From contig NZ_CP022297.1 in assembly GCF_017310015.1 (NCBI RefSeq), forward strand, positions 1,674,001-1,738,000: 64,000 nucleotides of DNA, read 5' to 3'. Below, in pieces: positions 19,745-30,491 of the stretch. This stretch comes from Marinobacterium iners (lineage in GTDB: Bacteria; Pseudomonadota; Gammaproteobacteria; Pseudomonadales; Balneatricaceae). The stretch's first letter is position 1. Every line of letters begins with the position of its first letter. The notes beneath the pieces were generated by a model. The model saw only the letters and a program-made list of their open reading frames with translations. It made no database searches and was not told the DNA's origin. The position numbers were made by a program, and so were the translations under genes.

Positions 19745-20191
19745 CTAGCTCTGACGCTGATGAAGCATCCGGTCCAGAGACAGGTTGCCCCCGCCGCTGA
19801 TCAGCAGGGAAACGGACATGGCCAGCAGAGACAGAGCAAACTCGTAACCGTTGTTTGAGACGAACAGTCCGTGACCAATATGTACGGCGAAAATGGCGAC
19901 CAGCATGGCAAAGGCCAAAGCTGCTGCTGCCGGGCGTACCAGCAAACCAATTAGAATCGCCAGACCACCGAAGAATTCCGCACTACCCGCCATCAGTGCC
20001 ATCAGATACCCTGGCTCAAGTCCAATGGACGCCATCCACTGACCTGTGCCTTCAAGACCGTAACCACCGAAAGCGCCGAACAGTTTCTGTGCGCCGTGTG
20101 CCATGAAAATAATGCCTGCCGGGACACGCAGTGCCAGGGGAGCAAAACTGTCGGATGTATTCAGCAGGCGGGTGATCAGTGAGGCGTTCAT
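19745..20191 (-). CDS. DoxX-family membrane protein
   Basis: A 148-residue four-helix membrane protein of the DoxX family. It has the early RVPAGIIFMAHGAQKLFG segment and GSAEFFGGLAILIGLLVRPAA. DoxX proteins are often next to quinone or thiol stress genes, and this one heads a leftward run with glutathionyl-hydroquinone reductase (64-base gap) and wrbA. Biochemical role in this context is not established. A TATAGT box about 35 bases upstream is a plausible -10. Confidence 0.9.
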   Translation of the reverse strand: MNASLITRLLNTSDSFAPLALRVPAGIIFMAHGAQKLFGAFGGYGLEGTGQWMASIGLEPGYLMALMAGSAEFFGGLAILIGLLVRPAAAALAFAMLVAIFAVHIGHGLFVSNNGYEFALSLLAMSVSLLISGGGNLSLDRMLHQRQS

Positions 20192-20419
20192 CGTGTTTCT
20201 CCACGTGTTTGATAGGTTGAGTTAACTATAGTTGTCATGCGATTGATTAAAAATGACTAAAATTAGCTCGTATTGATCAAATTTATAGATAATTTAGTGG
20301 GCTGTTCTGTCTCAGGTTAAGGCTAATATCTGAATAAACTGTTCTTATATACAGTCTTTATCGACATGTGTTGTCTGATCTCTTACTCTTGGCATTCCCA
20401 GGCCAATGCCCCGAATATC

Positions 20420-22369
20420 ATGAAGCTCTACATCGCCGAAAAACCCAGTCTTGCCCGTGCCATCGCCGCTGTTCTGCCCGGCCCACAGAAGAAGGAGGAG
20501 GGGCTGATCCGCTGTGGCGGTGATCAGGTGGTGAGCTGGTGCATCGGCCATCTGCTGGAGCAGGCCGAGCCTGATGCCTACGATCCGGCCTACAAACAGT
20601 GGCGACTGGAACATCTGCCCATCGTACCCGGTGAATGGCAGTTGAAGCCGCGCAGCGGTGTGGCCAAGCAGGTGGCGGTGCTACGCAAGCTGGTGAAACA
20701 GGCGGACCAGATCGTCCATGCCGGTGACCCGGACCGCGAAGGCCAGTTGCTGGTGGATGAAGTGATCGACTTTCTCAAGGTACCGGCTACCAAGCGGGCA
20801 CAGATGCAGCGCTGTCTGATTTCGGACCTGAACCCCGAGGCGGTGCGCCGTGCCATTGCGCGGCTTAAGCCTAATCAGGACTTTGTACCGCTGTCGGTGT
20901 CCGCATTAGCCCGTTCCCGCGCCGACTGGCTGTTCGGTATCAACATGACCCGGGCGCTGACCATCAAGGGTCGCAGTGCCGGCTATGACGGCGTGTTGTC
21001 CGTGGGACGGGTACAGACACCGGTGCTGGGGCTGGTGGTACAGCGTGATGCCGAGATTGCCGCCTTTGTGCCCAAGCCCTATTACGAAGTGGATGCTCAT
21101 CTGCTCACCGAGCGGGGCGAGCGTTTTACCGCCCGCTGGCAACCCAGTGAAGCCTGCGCTCGTTTTCAGGACGAAGAGGGGCGGGTGCTGTCAAAGCCGC
21201 TGGCCGAAAACGTGGTGCAGCGCATTACCGGCCAGCCAGGTGTGGTCACCAAGGATGAACGCAAGACCGGCCAGCAGGCAGTGCCGCTGCCCTATAACCT
21301 GTCGTCGCTGCAGATCGACTGTGCCAAACGTTTTGGTCTCAATGCCCAGCAGGTGCTGGATGCGGCCCAGGCACTGTATGAAAAACATCAGCTGATCACC
21401 TATCCTCGGTCCGACTGCCGTTACCTGCCTGCCGAACACTTTTCCGAAGCGCCTCGTGTCACTCAGGCGATCGCTCGTACCCTGCCGGAGTTGGCGGGAG
21501 CGGTACAGAAGGCCGATTTGAGCCTCAGGTCCAAGGCGTGGAACGACAAAAAAGTAGAAGTGCATCATGCGATCATCCCCACCAGCAAGGCGGCGGCTTC
21601 GGATCGGTTGAGCCGTGCCGAGCTGCAGGTGTACAGCCAGATCGCCCGTCAGTATCTGATGCAGTTCTACCCGCCTTGTCGCTATGCCGATCGGCGTGTC
21701 GAGGTGGAGATTGCCGGTGGCCAGTTTGTGGCCAAGGTGCGTCAGATCACCGATCCGGGCTGGAAGGCGTTGATGGGCAAGGAGGCGCAGGAGGAGGACG
21801 AAGGTCAGCTGCCCGCGCTCACGGTGGGCGAGTCACTGCACTGTGAACGTGGTGAGCTGCTGGAAAAAATGACCCAGCCGCCCAAGGCGTTCACCGATGC
21901 CAGCCTGCTGGCGGCCATGACCGGCATTGCGCGCTTTGTGCAGGATGCAGAGCTGCGCAAGGTGCTGCGCGATACCGATGGCCTTGGCACCGAGGCTACC
22001 CGTGCCGGTATTATCGAATTGTTGTTCAAGCGCGGTTTTCTACAGCGTCAGGGCAAGCAGATTCACGCCACCGAGGCGGGCAAGGCACTGATCGCGGCAT
22101 TGCCGGAGGAGCTGAGCCGACCGGACATGACCGCACACTGGGAATCGCAGCTGGATGCGATCAGCCGCAAGGCATTCAGCTATCAAGGGTTCATGCAGCC
22201 GCTGGAGCAGGCGCTACCGCAGCTGATCGAGCAGATCCGGCCCCAGGCAATGAACGGCATCAAGGCTCCGGCTGGACGCAAGGGTGGTGCAAACCGAGGC
22301 AAGCGAAGCGGCAGCCCGCGCAGGAAGGGATCACCCACTGCTCGGCGCAAGACGGCAAAAGCCGGCTGA
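20420..22369 (+). CDS. topB: DNA topoisomerase III
   Basis: Type IA topoisomerase that decatenates and resolves recombination and replication intermediates. The 649-residue protein starts with [15 protein letters not shown] (Toprim). It has the acidic DPDRE (103-107) metal site and the catalytic Tyr328 in [12 protein letters not shown], the same number as in E. coli TopB. The last 35 residues are Lys/Arg-rich, a DNA-binding tail. I chose ATG 20420 because it begins the conserved domain. An upstream in-frame ATG at 20366 would add 18 unconserved residues. Transcribed alone. Confidence 0.97.
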   Translation: MKLYIAEKPSLARAIAAVLPGPQKKEEGLIRCGGDQVVSWCIGHLLEQAEPDAYDPAYKQWRLEHLPIVPGEWQLKPRSGVAKQVAVLRKLVKQADQIVHAGDPDREGQLLVDEVIDFLKVPATKRAQMQRCLISDLNPEAVRRAIARLKPNQDFVPLSVSALARSRADWLFGINMTRALTIKGRSAGYDGVLSVGRVQTPVLGLVVQRDAEIAAFVPKPYYEVDAHLLTERGERFTARWQPSEACARFQDEEGRVLSKPLAENVVQRITGQPGVVTKDERKTGQQAVPLPYNLSSLQIDCAKRFGLNAQQVLDAAQALYEKHQLITYPRSDCRYLPAEHFSEAPRVTQAIARTLPELAGAVQKADLSLRSKAWNDKKVEVHHAIIPTSKAAASDRLSRAELQVYSQIARQYLMQFYPPCRYADRRVEVEIAGGQFVAKVRQITDPGWKALMGKEAQEEDEGQLPALTVGESLHCERGELLEKMTQPPKAFTDASLLAAMTGIARFVQDAELRKVLRDTDGLGTEATRAGIIELLFKRGFLQRQGKQIHATEAGKALIAALPEELSRPDMTAHWESQLDAISRKAFSYQGFMQPLEQALPQLIEQIRPQAMNGIKAPAGRKGGANRGKRSGSPRRKGSPTARRKTAKAG

Positions 22370-22459
22370 GTTATATGGCAGAGCGTGATTTTGGGTGCTT
22401 GAGCCGCTACCCTTAACAGATTAAGTATCAGCCACGTGATAACAAGCGAGACACAGAGC

Positions 22460-23893
22460 ATGCTGGAAAAACGCGACTTCTATATCAACGGCCAATGGGT
22501 GGCACCGACTCAGGCCAATGACCTTGAGGTGATTGACCCCTCCACTGAAAATGTCTGTGCCGTCATATCCCTGGGCACTCAGGCCGATACCGATGCCGCT
22601 GTGGCCGCGGCCCGCACCGCATTTGAAAGCTGGAGTCAGACCACCAAAGAGGAGCGGCTGGCGCTGCTGGAAAAGCTGTACAGCCGCTACAAGGCCCGTT
22701 CTCAGGAGATGGCCGAGGCGATCTCGCTGGAGATGGGCGCGCCGATTGCCCTCGCCCAGAGTGCTCAGTGGGGGGCGGGTGCCGGCCACCTGAAAAATTT
22801 CATTCGCGTGCTGCGCGAATATGAATTCGAGACCCCGTTGGGTGAGCATGCACCGGGCAACCAGATTCTTCGAGATCCGATCGGCGTGTGTGGTCTGATT
22901 ACGCCCTGGAACTGGCCGATGAACCAGGTCACTCTGAAAGTGGCGGCGGCACTGGCAGCGGGTTGTACCATGGTGCTCAAGCCGTCCGAGATTGCGCCGC
23001 TTTCGGCCATGCTGTTTGCCGAGATGATCGATGAAGCCGGTTTACCGGCCGGTGTGTTCAATCTGGTGAACGGTAATGGTGCCGGTGTCGGGACTCAGCT
23101 GTCCGGACATCCCGATATCGATATGATCTCGTTCACCGGCTCGACCCGTGCCGGTATCGCCATCTCCAAAAATGCGGCTGACACGGTTAAGCGAGTCAGT
23201 CTTGAGCTGGGCGGCAAGGGGGCCAATATCATCTTTGCCGACGCGGATGAGAAGGCGGTAGTGCGTGGTGTTCGCCACTGCTTCATGAACTCGGGGCAGT
23301 CGTGCAATGCGCCGACCCGTATGCTGGTTGAGCGATCCATCTATGATCACGCGGTACAAACGGCCATTGAGGTGGCAGCCAAAACCGAGGTCAATCAGGC
23401 GTCACTGGAGGGCAAGCATATCGGACCGGTGGTCTCCAAAGCCCAGTTCGACAAGATTCAGGGGCTGATTCAGCAGGGCATCGATGAGGGTGCACGGCTG
23501 GTGGCGGGTGGTACCGGCAGACCGGACGGAATGAGCGAAGGCTACTTTGTGCGCCCCACCGTATTTGCCGATGTTACCAACGAGATGACCATTGCCCGTG
23601 AGGAAATCTTTGGCCCGGTGCTGTCGATCATCCCCTTTGACAGCGAAGAAGAAGCGCTGCGCATCGCCAATGACAGCCCCTATGGTCTGACGCATTATGT
23701 GCAGACACAGGATGCCGACAAGGCCAAGCGTGTGGCGCGCAAGTTGCGTTCGGGTATGGTACAGATGAACGGTGAATCGCTGGGTGGCGGAGCGCCCTTT
23801 GGTGGCTACAAGCAGTCCGGCAATGGTCGCGAGGGCGGCCCCTGGGGGCTGGAGGAGTATCTGGAAGTGAAGGTCGTGACCGGCTGGAGCTGA
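22460..23893 (+). CDS. NAD(P)-dependent aldehyde dehydrogenase
   Basis: A 477-residue ALDH-superfamily enzyme that oxidises an aldehyde to the acid. Catalytic residues are visible: Asn151 (ITPWNWP), Glu249 (LELGGKGANI) and Cys282 (NSGQSCNAPTRM). The C-terminal EEIFGPVLSIIPF and PFGGYKQSGNGREGG motifs are intact. The true start is probably ATG 22460. A GTG at 22436 would add eight residues. Substrate unknown. It converges on a LysR regulator. A terminator hairpin follows. Confidence 0.93.
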   Translation: MLEKRDFYINGQWVAPTQANDLEVIDPSTENVCAVISLGTQADTDAAVAAARTAFESWSQTTKEERLALLEKLYSRYKARSQEMAEAISLEMGAPIALAQSAQWGAGAGHLKNFIRVLREYEFETPLGEHAPGNQILRDPIGVCGLITPWNWPMNQVTLKVAAALAAGCTMVLKPSEIAPLSAMLFAEMIDEAGLPAGVFNLVNGNGAGVGTQLSGHPDIDMISFTGSTRAGIAISKNAADTVKRVSLELGGKGANIIFADADEKAVVRGVRHCFMNSGQSCNAPTRMLVERSIYDHAVQTAIEVAAKTEVNQASLEGKHIGPVVSKAQFDKIQGLIQQGIDEGARLVAGGTGRPDGMSEGYFVRPTVFADVTNEMTIAREEIFGPVLSIIPFDSEEEALRIANDSPYGLTHYVQTQDADKAKRVARKLRSGMVQMNGESLGGGAPFGGYKQSGNGREGGPWGLEEYLEVKVVTGWS

Positions 23894-23929
23894 TTTTTCT
23901 GGCCCCACTGGCCAAACGGCAGCCCTGTA

Positions 23930-23957
23930 CCGGTAAGACGGAACAGGGCTGTTGTTT
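23930..23957 (+). terminator. Terminator after aldehyde dehydrogenase
   Basis: CAGCCCTGT (23930-23938) pairs with ACAGGGCTG (23943-23951), and TTGTTT follows. The hairpin touches the end of the convergent LysR gene and may serve both. Confidence 0.65.
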
Positions 23958-24874
23958 CAACCGTCCAGGTGTACCAGTCGATTCTGTACCCAGGGGTGAT
24001 CGCGCAAGCGCTCTGACATATGGTCAAGAAATGCGCGCACCCGTGGGTTAAGGTTGCGGCGGCTGGCGTACAGTGCGTTGATCTCCAGTGGGTCTAGGGT
24101 GAACTCATCAAGCACGCGCACGATGCGACCGGTCTTGACCAGTTCACCGCAGAACACCTCAGGCAGACGCCCAATTCCCATTCCCTGCAGGATCATTTCC
24201 CGCACGAAACTCATGCTGTTCGTTCTCAGTCGGCCGCCCATGGTGACCGGTTCGTTGTCATTCCAGTTGGTAAAGCGCAGGTGATCAAAGGGCTTGAGCA
24301 GGCTGATGCACTGGTGATGAGCGAGGTCATCCGGTGTCTTGGGCATGCCGTGCTGTTCCAGGTATTCAGGCGTTGCAAAAAGTCCCCGGTGCAACCCGGC
24401 AATATGACGTGCAATCAGGCTGGAGTTAGGCAAAGGGCCAAGTCGCAGAGCCAAGTCGACCCCTTCCTCAATCAGGTCAACGGTCCGGGTGCTCAGCTCG
24501 ACATCCACTTCCAGTTTTGGGTAGGTCTGCATGAAGCTGGTGATCACTTCGTTCATCATGAACACACCGATCTCGGTGGGCATGGTCAGGCGCAGACGGC
24601 CACGCAGCTCGGTTTTGGATGCACTGATGTCGTCCTGAACGGCTTCCAGATCATCCACCAAAGGCTGCGCCCGGTTGAACAGCTCCTCACCTTCCGGCGT
24701 GAGCTTGAGTTTGCGGGTGGTGCGTTGTATCAGCCGGATACCCAAGGTGTCCTCCAGCTGCGCGATACGGCGGCTGATGGTGGACTTCTGTACATTCAGG
24801 CTGTCGGCTGCGGCGGTAAAACTGCCGGTTTCGACAACACGGATAAACAGGCTGAGGTCATTCAGATTCATCAA
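23957..24874 (-). CDS. LysR-family transcriptional regulator
   Basis: A 305-residue LysR protein. The helix-turn-helix occupies about 5-62 (LFIRVVETGSFTAAADSLN, KSTISRRIAQLEDTLG). The effector domain begins TELRGRLRLTMPTEIG, as in the large CrgA/AaeR-like subgroup. It is convergent with the aldehyde dehydrogenase and 30 bases downstream of the SufS-SufE fusion gene on the same strand, so it could be read through from there. No target can be named. Confidence 0.92.
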   Translation of the reverse strand: MMNLNDLSLFIRVVETGSFTAAADSLNVQKSTISRRIAQLEDTLGIRLIQRTTRKLKLTPEGEELFNRAQPLVDDLEAVQDDISASKTELRGRLRLTMPTEIGVFMMNEVITSFMQTYPKLEVDVELSTRTVDLIEEGVDLALRLGPLPNSSLIARHIAGLHRGLFATPEYLEQHGMPKTPDDLAHHQCISLLKPFDHLRFTNWNDNEPVTMGGRLRTNSMSFVREMILQGMGIGRLPEVFCGELVKTGRIVRVLDEFTLDPLEINALYASRRNLNPRVRAFLDHMSERLRDHPWVQNRLVHLDG

Positions 24875-24903
24875 ACTCTCCAGAACAGAAAAGAGACCCG
24901 GAC

Positions 24904-26571
24904 CTAGCCTCGCGGATCACGCGCGAAGGCCTCGATGGCCTGAATAATGGCCGCCACTCCATTGCCGCGGGATGGGCTCAGGTGACGGCGAATATCCAGC
25001 TGATCCAGAACAGCACCGAGATCAGTGCTCAGCAGCTCGGCCGGTGTAAGGCCGTTGATACGGTCGAGCAGAAGCGCCAGCAAAGCTCGCAGAATACGGG
25101 CATCCGCATCGGCCTGACAGGCCAGCCGGCCAGCGTCATCCAGTGCCGGGACAAGCCATACACGCGATTCACAGCCATGCAGACGGTAGCAGTCCTGCTT
25201 GAGAGCGTCGGGGAGCCCCGGCAGGCTTTGACCAATGTGCATCAGGGCTTGATAGCGGGCGTTCCAGTCTGTTGCAGAGTATACCCTCTTAATCAGGTTT
25301 TGGGAGGTTTTTTGTTCGATAAATGCAACGGTGGTTGAGGTTGTCTGGCTCTGTATCAGCTGATCGAGGCAGCTGGCGAGCTGTTCGGCTTCATCCAGTC
25401 GGTTGTAAAAGGCAAAGGATGCACGCAGTGAACCCGGCAGTCCTAATGATCGCATCAGCGGCATGGCGCAGTGGTGACCGGCGCGAATGGCAATACCGTG
25501 ACGATCAAGCCAGTGGGCCACATCCTGCTGGTGGAAACCTTCAAGTTCAAACGACAGCAGACTGACTCGATCACTGCCAAAAGGCAGCTCACGGAAGCCT
25601 TTAAGTTGCGAGCAGCAGTCTCGTGCGTGCTGTAGAAGTGTCTGTTCATGCCGTTCCATGGCCGTACGATCCTGCTGCTGCAGGTATTCAATGGCGGCTG
25701 CCAGCCCTATGGCGCCCTCGATATTGGGCGTACCGGCCTCAAAGCGAAACGGCAGATCGGCATAGGTTGTTCCGCTGAAACTGACATCGCGGATCATCTC
25801 GCCGCCACCTTGCCATGGGGGCATCTGCTCAAGCAATTCTCGGCGTCCCCAAAGGGCGCCGATGCCGCTGGGTCCAAACAATTTATGGCCAGAAAAGGCG
25901 TAGAAATCACATCCGAACCTGGTCAGATCAATATCAAAGTGAGGCAGGGCCTGTGCACCATCCACCAGCGTGACAGCACCGGCATCGCGGCCAAGCCTGC
26001 ACAGCTGTTCAACGGGATAGCGCGTGCCCAACGCATTTGAGACATGACTCAACGCAATTAGTTTTGGGCGTTTCTGCAGCAGCAGCTGATAGGCTTCAAG
26101 ATCCAGATCACCATCAGGCTGCAATGGGATCACTTCAATGCGTGCGCCCACCGTTTCGGCCAACATCTGCCAGGGTACGATATTGGCGTGATGGGAACTC
26201 TGCTGCAGCAGAATCAGGTCATCGGCGCGCAACTGGTTACGACCCCAGCTCTGGGCGACCAAGTTGATCGCTTCAGTGGTGCCGCGTGTCCAGATAAGGA
26301 AGGCAGGATCGTCAATGCCGAGCCAGTTAGCCAGGGTGGTGCGGGCCTGCTCGAAGGCAGTTGTGGCCTGTGCTGACAGCGCATGGCTGCCGCGATGTAC
26401 ATTGGCGTTGCTCGTCTTGTAAAAGCGACTGATGGCTTCGATGACGACACGAGGCTTTTGGGTCGTGGCTGCATTATCGAGGTAGATCAGTGGCTGGCCA
26501 TGTACTCGCTGCGACAGCAGCGGGAAATCCCGCCGCCAGCGCACAGGGTCAGAAGGGCGGGAATGGGTCAA
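24904..26571 (-). CDS. Cysteine desulfurase fused to SufE-type sulfur acceptor (SufS/CsdA-SufE/CsdE fusion)
   Basis: A 555-residue two-domain protein. Residues 1 to about 405 are a group II cysteine desulfurase: PLP lysine Lys230 in SGHKLFGP, the SHVSNALG strand, and catalytic Cys368 in RAGHHCAMPL. Residues about 425-550 are a SufE/CsdE domain with its persulfide-accepting Cys467 in LHGCESRVWL. A Gln/Thr/Ser-rich linker joins them. Sulfur could pass from Cys368 to Cys467 within one chain or dimer. Separate SufS and SufE normally sit in a suf or csd operon, and no other Fe-S assembly gene is near. The ATG overlaps the DUF2069 stop (ATGA), so translation is probably coupled. Confidence 0.93.
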   Translation of the reverse strand: MTHSRPSDPVRWRRDFPLLSQRVHGQPLIYLDNAATTQKPRVVIEAISRFYKTSNANVHRGSHALSAQATTAFEQARTTLANWLGIDDPAFLIWTRGTTEAINLVAQSWGRNQLRADDLILLQQSSHHANIVPWQMLAETVGARIEVIPLQPDGDLDLEAYQLLLQKRPKLIALSHVSNALGTRYPVEQLCRLGRDAGAVTLVDGAQALPHFDIDLTRFGCDFYAFSGHKLFGPSGIGALWGRRELLEQMPPWQGGGEMIRDVSFSGTTYADLPFRFEAGTPNIEGAIGLAAAIEYLQQQDRTAMERHEQTLLQHARDCCSQLKGFRELPFGSDRVSLLSFELEGFHQQDVAHWLDRHGIAIRAGHHCAMPLMRSLGLPGSLRASFAFYNRLDEAEQLASCLDQLIQSQTTSTTVAFIEQKTSQNLIKRVYSATDWNARYQALMHIGQSLPGLPDALKQDCYRLHGCESRVWLVPALDDAGRLACQADADARILRALLALLLDRINGLTPAELLSTDLGAVLDQLDIRRHLSPSRGNGVAAIIQAIEAFARDPRG

Positions 26572-26953
26572 GCCGTTGCCTCTGCTGCCTGAGATCGGTC
26601 AAGCTGACTGCGCCAGCGCGCATATAGCATGGCCGCGTTAAACAGCGTTACCAGCAGTACACAGTCGATGATGCCGAGCCAGCGAGTGGGTGGCACCAAT
26701 GCGGCAATTACGGCTTCAAGGAAGTAGAGCAGAAGCACAAAGCATAGCCAGGCATGACCACGCGGCTTTCCTGAAATCACAACCGGTGCAAAGGCTGCAA
26801 GCGGCAGAAAGTGCACCAGCCAGATAACCCATGGATTGTCGCCCTTTGAAGGTGACAGCCAGAGATACCAGAGAGTGAACAGCAACAGCAGGCCGAAATA
26901 GCTCAGTAGAACCAGTATGCGGCTGATGCGGGTTTTCAGTTCCAAGGTGCTCA

Positions 26954-26954
<1 letters not shown>
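26568..26954 (-). CDS. DUF2069 membrane protein
   Basis: A 128-residue protein with four hydrophobic helices and polar ends, matching DUF2069 in size and in the KTRISRILVLLSYFGLLLL opening. Function unknown. It overlaps wrbA upstream (start at 26954 within the wrbA stop) and the cysteine desulfurase downstream by four bases. The arsC - wrbA - DUF2069 order is conserved in Pseudomonas (PA0950 to PA0948, from memory). Confidence 0.88.
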
Positions 26955-27903
<949 letters not shown>

Positions 27904-27985
27904 AAGGGCTCCGTTTCGGGCTTTCAATACAGTCTCTGGGGCCCTATTGTATAGGGCATAACCTTGTTTAGTTAAGAGAGAGTGT

Positions 27986-29227
27986 ATGCAGAAGGGATCC
28001 CTGCCTGTGGTTTTGGTATTCATTCGTTCACTGGCACGTCAGTTTCAGGCCAATCAGGGCATCCTGAATGCGGCGGCCCTGACTTATACCACGCTGTTTG
28101 CCGTTGTTCCCTTGATGACGGTGTCTTACTCGATGCTGGCAGCTGTACCGAACTTCAAAGGGGTTGGTGAGCAGGTTCAAGCCTGGATCTTTGCCAATTT
28201 TGTGCCTGCTACCGGTGAAGTGGTACAGGACTATCTGGGTACCTTTGCCTCGCAAGCGCAAAGTCTGACCGTAATCGGTATCGTGTTTCTGGTCATTACC
28301 TCAATCATGATGATGAAAAACATCGAGGCGGCCTTCAACCGGATCTGGCGAGTGGCCGAGCCGCGCAAGGGACTGTCGAGCTTTCTGCTCTACTGGGCCG
28401 TGCTGAGCCTGGGTCCTGTCCTGATTGGTCTGGGACTGCTGCTGACCTCCTATATCGCCAGCCTGTCCATTATCACCAGTGCCACCGAGGTGGTTGGACG
28501 GGCACGACTGCTGTCAGTCTTGCCCCCGATATTTTCGGCCCTGGCGTTCATGCTGCTGTATGCGGCAGTACCCAATTGTCGCGTACCGTTGCGAAATGCG
28601 GCTCTTGGTGGTCTTTTTGCGGCTGTCCTGTTCGAAATCGCCAAGCGTGGCTTTGTCCAGTTCGTCACTCTATCGCCGTCCTATCAGCTTATTTATGGTG
28701 CTTTTGCGGCAGTGCCTCTGTTTCTGGTCTGGATCTATATCAGTTGGGGAATCATTCTGCTGGGGGCTGAACTTACACGGTTGCTGACGGTGAGTCAGGT
28801 CAATAAGTACCGGACCAATGAGCCTCACCTGTATACTATTTTGGCCGTGCTGCAGCGCCTCTGGCGCGCGCAGCAGGAAGGTGAGCCCGTACCTGATCGG
28901 GTGTTGCTCAAAGAGGTTCCCGGGCTTGATCAAGGGCGCTGGGATGATTACGTACAGTTGCTCAGTGGCGCCGGACTGATTCGGCGTACAGAGGGTGGGC
29001 AGTATCTGCTCAGTCGTGATCTTGGCAGTTATACCCTGTTGCAATTGCAGCAGGAGCTGCCCTGGCCACTGCCGGACCCGTTGCCCGAAGAGGGTGAGCA
29101 CTGGCAGCGAGAACTTCAGCTAAGGTTGCGTCAGTTGCAGGTGCAGCGGGGCGAAGCGCTTAACCTTAGCCTGCAGTCACTGTTTCGTGACAATGACAGA
29201 CAACACGAACTGGAAACACGGGAGTGA
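27986..29227 (+). CDS. YihY-family inner membrane protein (formerly called ribonuclease BN)
   Basis: A 413-residue protein. The first 270 or so residues hold six hydrophobic helices with the family patterns AALTYTTLFAVVPLM and YQLIYGAFAAVPLFLVWIYISWG. The remaining 140 residues are cytosolic and hydrophilic, a common extension in Pseudomonas-type members. The RNase BN label is a historical misassignment, and true function is unknown. It is divergent from arsC and overlaps the acylphosphatase gene start. Confidence 0.92.
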   Translation: MQKGSLPVVLVFIRSLARQFQANQGILNAAALTYTTLFAVVPLMTVSYSMLAAVPNFKGVGEQVQAWIFANFVPATGEVVQDYLGTFASQAQSLTVIGIVFLVITSIMMMKNIEAAFNRIWRVAEPRKGLSSFLLYWAVLSLGPVLIGLGLLLTSYIASLSIITSATEVVGRARLLSVLPPIFSALAFMLLYAAVPNCRVPLRNAALGGLFAAVLFEIAKRGFVQFVTLSPSYQLIYGAFAAVPLFLVWIYISWGIILLGAELTRLLTVSQVNKYRTNEPHLYTILAVLQRLWRAQQEGEPVPDRVLLKEVPGLDQGRWDDYVQLLSGAGLIRRTEGGQYLLSRDLGSYTLLQLQQELPWPLPDPLPEEGEHWQRELQLRLRQLQVQRGEALNLSLQSLFRDNDRQHELETRE

Positions 29228-29229
29228 TG

Positions 29230-29508
29230 ATGGCAAAAATCTGTGTGCATGCGCGGATAACCGGCCGGGTACAGGGTGTATGGTTCCGTCATTTTACCCG
29301 CGAACAGGCGGAGGCAAACGGTCTGACCGGTTGGGTCCGAAATCTGCCGGACGGGTGTGTCGAGGCACTGCTGTGCGGTGAGGAAAAGGCAGTACGTCAC
29401 GTAGAGGCCTGGCTCAACACTGGGCCGGAATTGGCCAATGTGGCGGATGTCAGCTCTGATGATCAGTCTTTCGATGACAGCCTGCAGGCGTTCGAGATTA
29501 TCGACTGA
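29230..29508 (+). CDS. acyP: Acylphosphatase
   Basis: A 92-residue enzyme hydrolysing carboxyl-phosphate bonds. The active-site arginine and asparagine are visible as Arg20 (GRVQGVWFRHF) and Asn38 (GWVRNLPDG). I place the start at 29230 since GGAG at 29221-29224 is five bases upstream. ATG 29227 and GTG 29224 are in frame. It begins essentially on the yihY stop, so coupling is likely. Its end overlaps the convergent trpI gene by 11 bases. Confidence 0.93.
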   Translation: MAKICVHARITGRVQGVWFRHFTREQAEANGLTGWVRNLPDGCVEALLCGEEKAVRHVEAWLNTGPELANVADVSSDDQSFDDSLQAFEIID

Positions 29509-30385
29509 GCGCTTTCTTGAGCCATTGTGCCAGCTGGAGAGCCCGTGGCGATGCGGTCTCGCCGGGCAGCCAGAGGCTGAGTCTGGCATCGGTCTCAATA
29601 AAGCCCCACGGGGCTGCCAGCCGGCCGGTTCGCAGATCCTCTTCCACCAGATATTCAGGTGCAATCGCAACGCCCAACCCCACCAGTGCGGCCTCTAGCA
29701 TGTAGTTGAGATGCTCGAATGATTGCCCAATGGTCAATTCAGATACGGCCAGATTTTGCGCATGGCACCACAGCGGCCACGCCTGTGGCCGCGACAGGGT
29801 TTGCAGCAGTGGCAGCTGCAGCAGGGCAGCTGGGTCCGGCTGTGAGGTTGATGGTACCAGTTTGGGGTGCATCACCGGACCGATTCGCTCCGGAGCCAGA
29901 TCAATCACCAACTGATCGGATGGCCAGGGCGGGCTGGCAAATCTCAGCGCTGCATCTATCCCGGGCCTCAGAGTCTGCTCTTCTTCACTGGCGGTCAGAT
30001 GCAGCTCAAGCTCAGGGCAGTCCTGTTTGAGCTGATCAAGGCGTGGGATGAACCAGCGGGCGAGAAAACTGCCGCTGCAGCTGAGTACCAGTGGAGCGCC
30101 GGCGGCCTCACGTTGCAGCGCATTGCAGGCGCGTTCAAGCTGTGAGAATGACTCCTGCGTTGTACGGTAGAGGCGGTGTCCGCTGTCGGTCAGTTCAATG
30201 CCGCGGCCAACGCGCCGAAACAGCTGTACACCGAGTTGCTCTTCAAGTTGCCGGATTTGACGGCTGACCGCACCATGGGTGACGTGCAGACACTCAGCGG
30301 CGCGCGTGATACTCAACTCGCGTGCAGCCGCATCGAAGGCACGCAAGGCGTTGAGCGAAGGCAGGGAATGCAGGGATCGTGTCAT
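29498..30385 (-). CDS. trpI: LysR-family regulator TrpI (GcvA subgroup)
   Basis: A 295-residue LysR protein of the GcvA/TrpI subgroup. It opens SLPSLNALRAFDAAARELSI, the typical start of that subgroup. The helix-turn-helix includes THGAVSRQIRQLEEQLG. It is divergent from trpBA exactly as TrpI is in Pseudomonas, where it activates trpBA with indoleglycerol phosphate as effector. Assignment rests on subgroup plus this gene arrangement. Confidence 0.88.
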   Translation of the reverse strand: MTRSLHSLPSLNALRAFDAAARELSITRAAECLHVTHGAVSRQIRQLEEQLGVQLFRRVGRGIELTDSGHRLYRTTQESFSQLERACNALQREAAGAPLVLSCSGSFLARWFIPRLDQLKQDCPELELHLTASEEEQTLRPGIDAALRFASPPWPSDQLVIDLAPERIGPVMHPKLVPSTSQPDPAALLQLPLLQTLSRPQAWPLWCHAQNLAVSELTIGQSFEHLNYMLEAALVGLGVAIAPEYLVEEDLRTGRLAAPWGFIETDARLSLWLPGETASPRALQLAQWLKKALSR

Positions 30386-30413
30386 TTTATCTGTTACTTT
30401 TTCTCACAAATAT

Positions 30414-30429
30414 GTGTGATCTTATCGTT
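30414..30429. promoter_or_regulatory. Dyad between trpI and trpB, candidate TrpI site
   Basis: TCACA-AATATG-TGTGA lies about 30 bases upstream of the trpI start and 60 bases upstream of trpB. LysR proteins use such interrupted dyads. A TACTAG -10-like box (30459-30464) for trpB is downstream. The site is plausible by position only. Confidence 0.4.
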
Positions 30430-30491
30430 TTTTAATCGTCATTGCATGTACTAGACTTGCCGTCAAATCCAGGCTTTTTGGAGTAACACAC

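Noticed and set aside
27904..28023. Extended N-terminus of the ArsC-like protein
   Set aside because: The extra 40 codons overlap yihY on the other strand and precede the conserved SISIYHNPRCSKSR opening.
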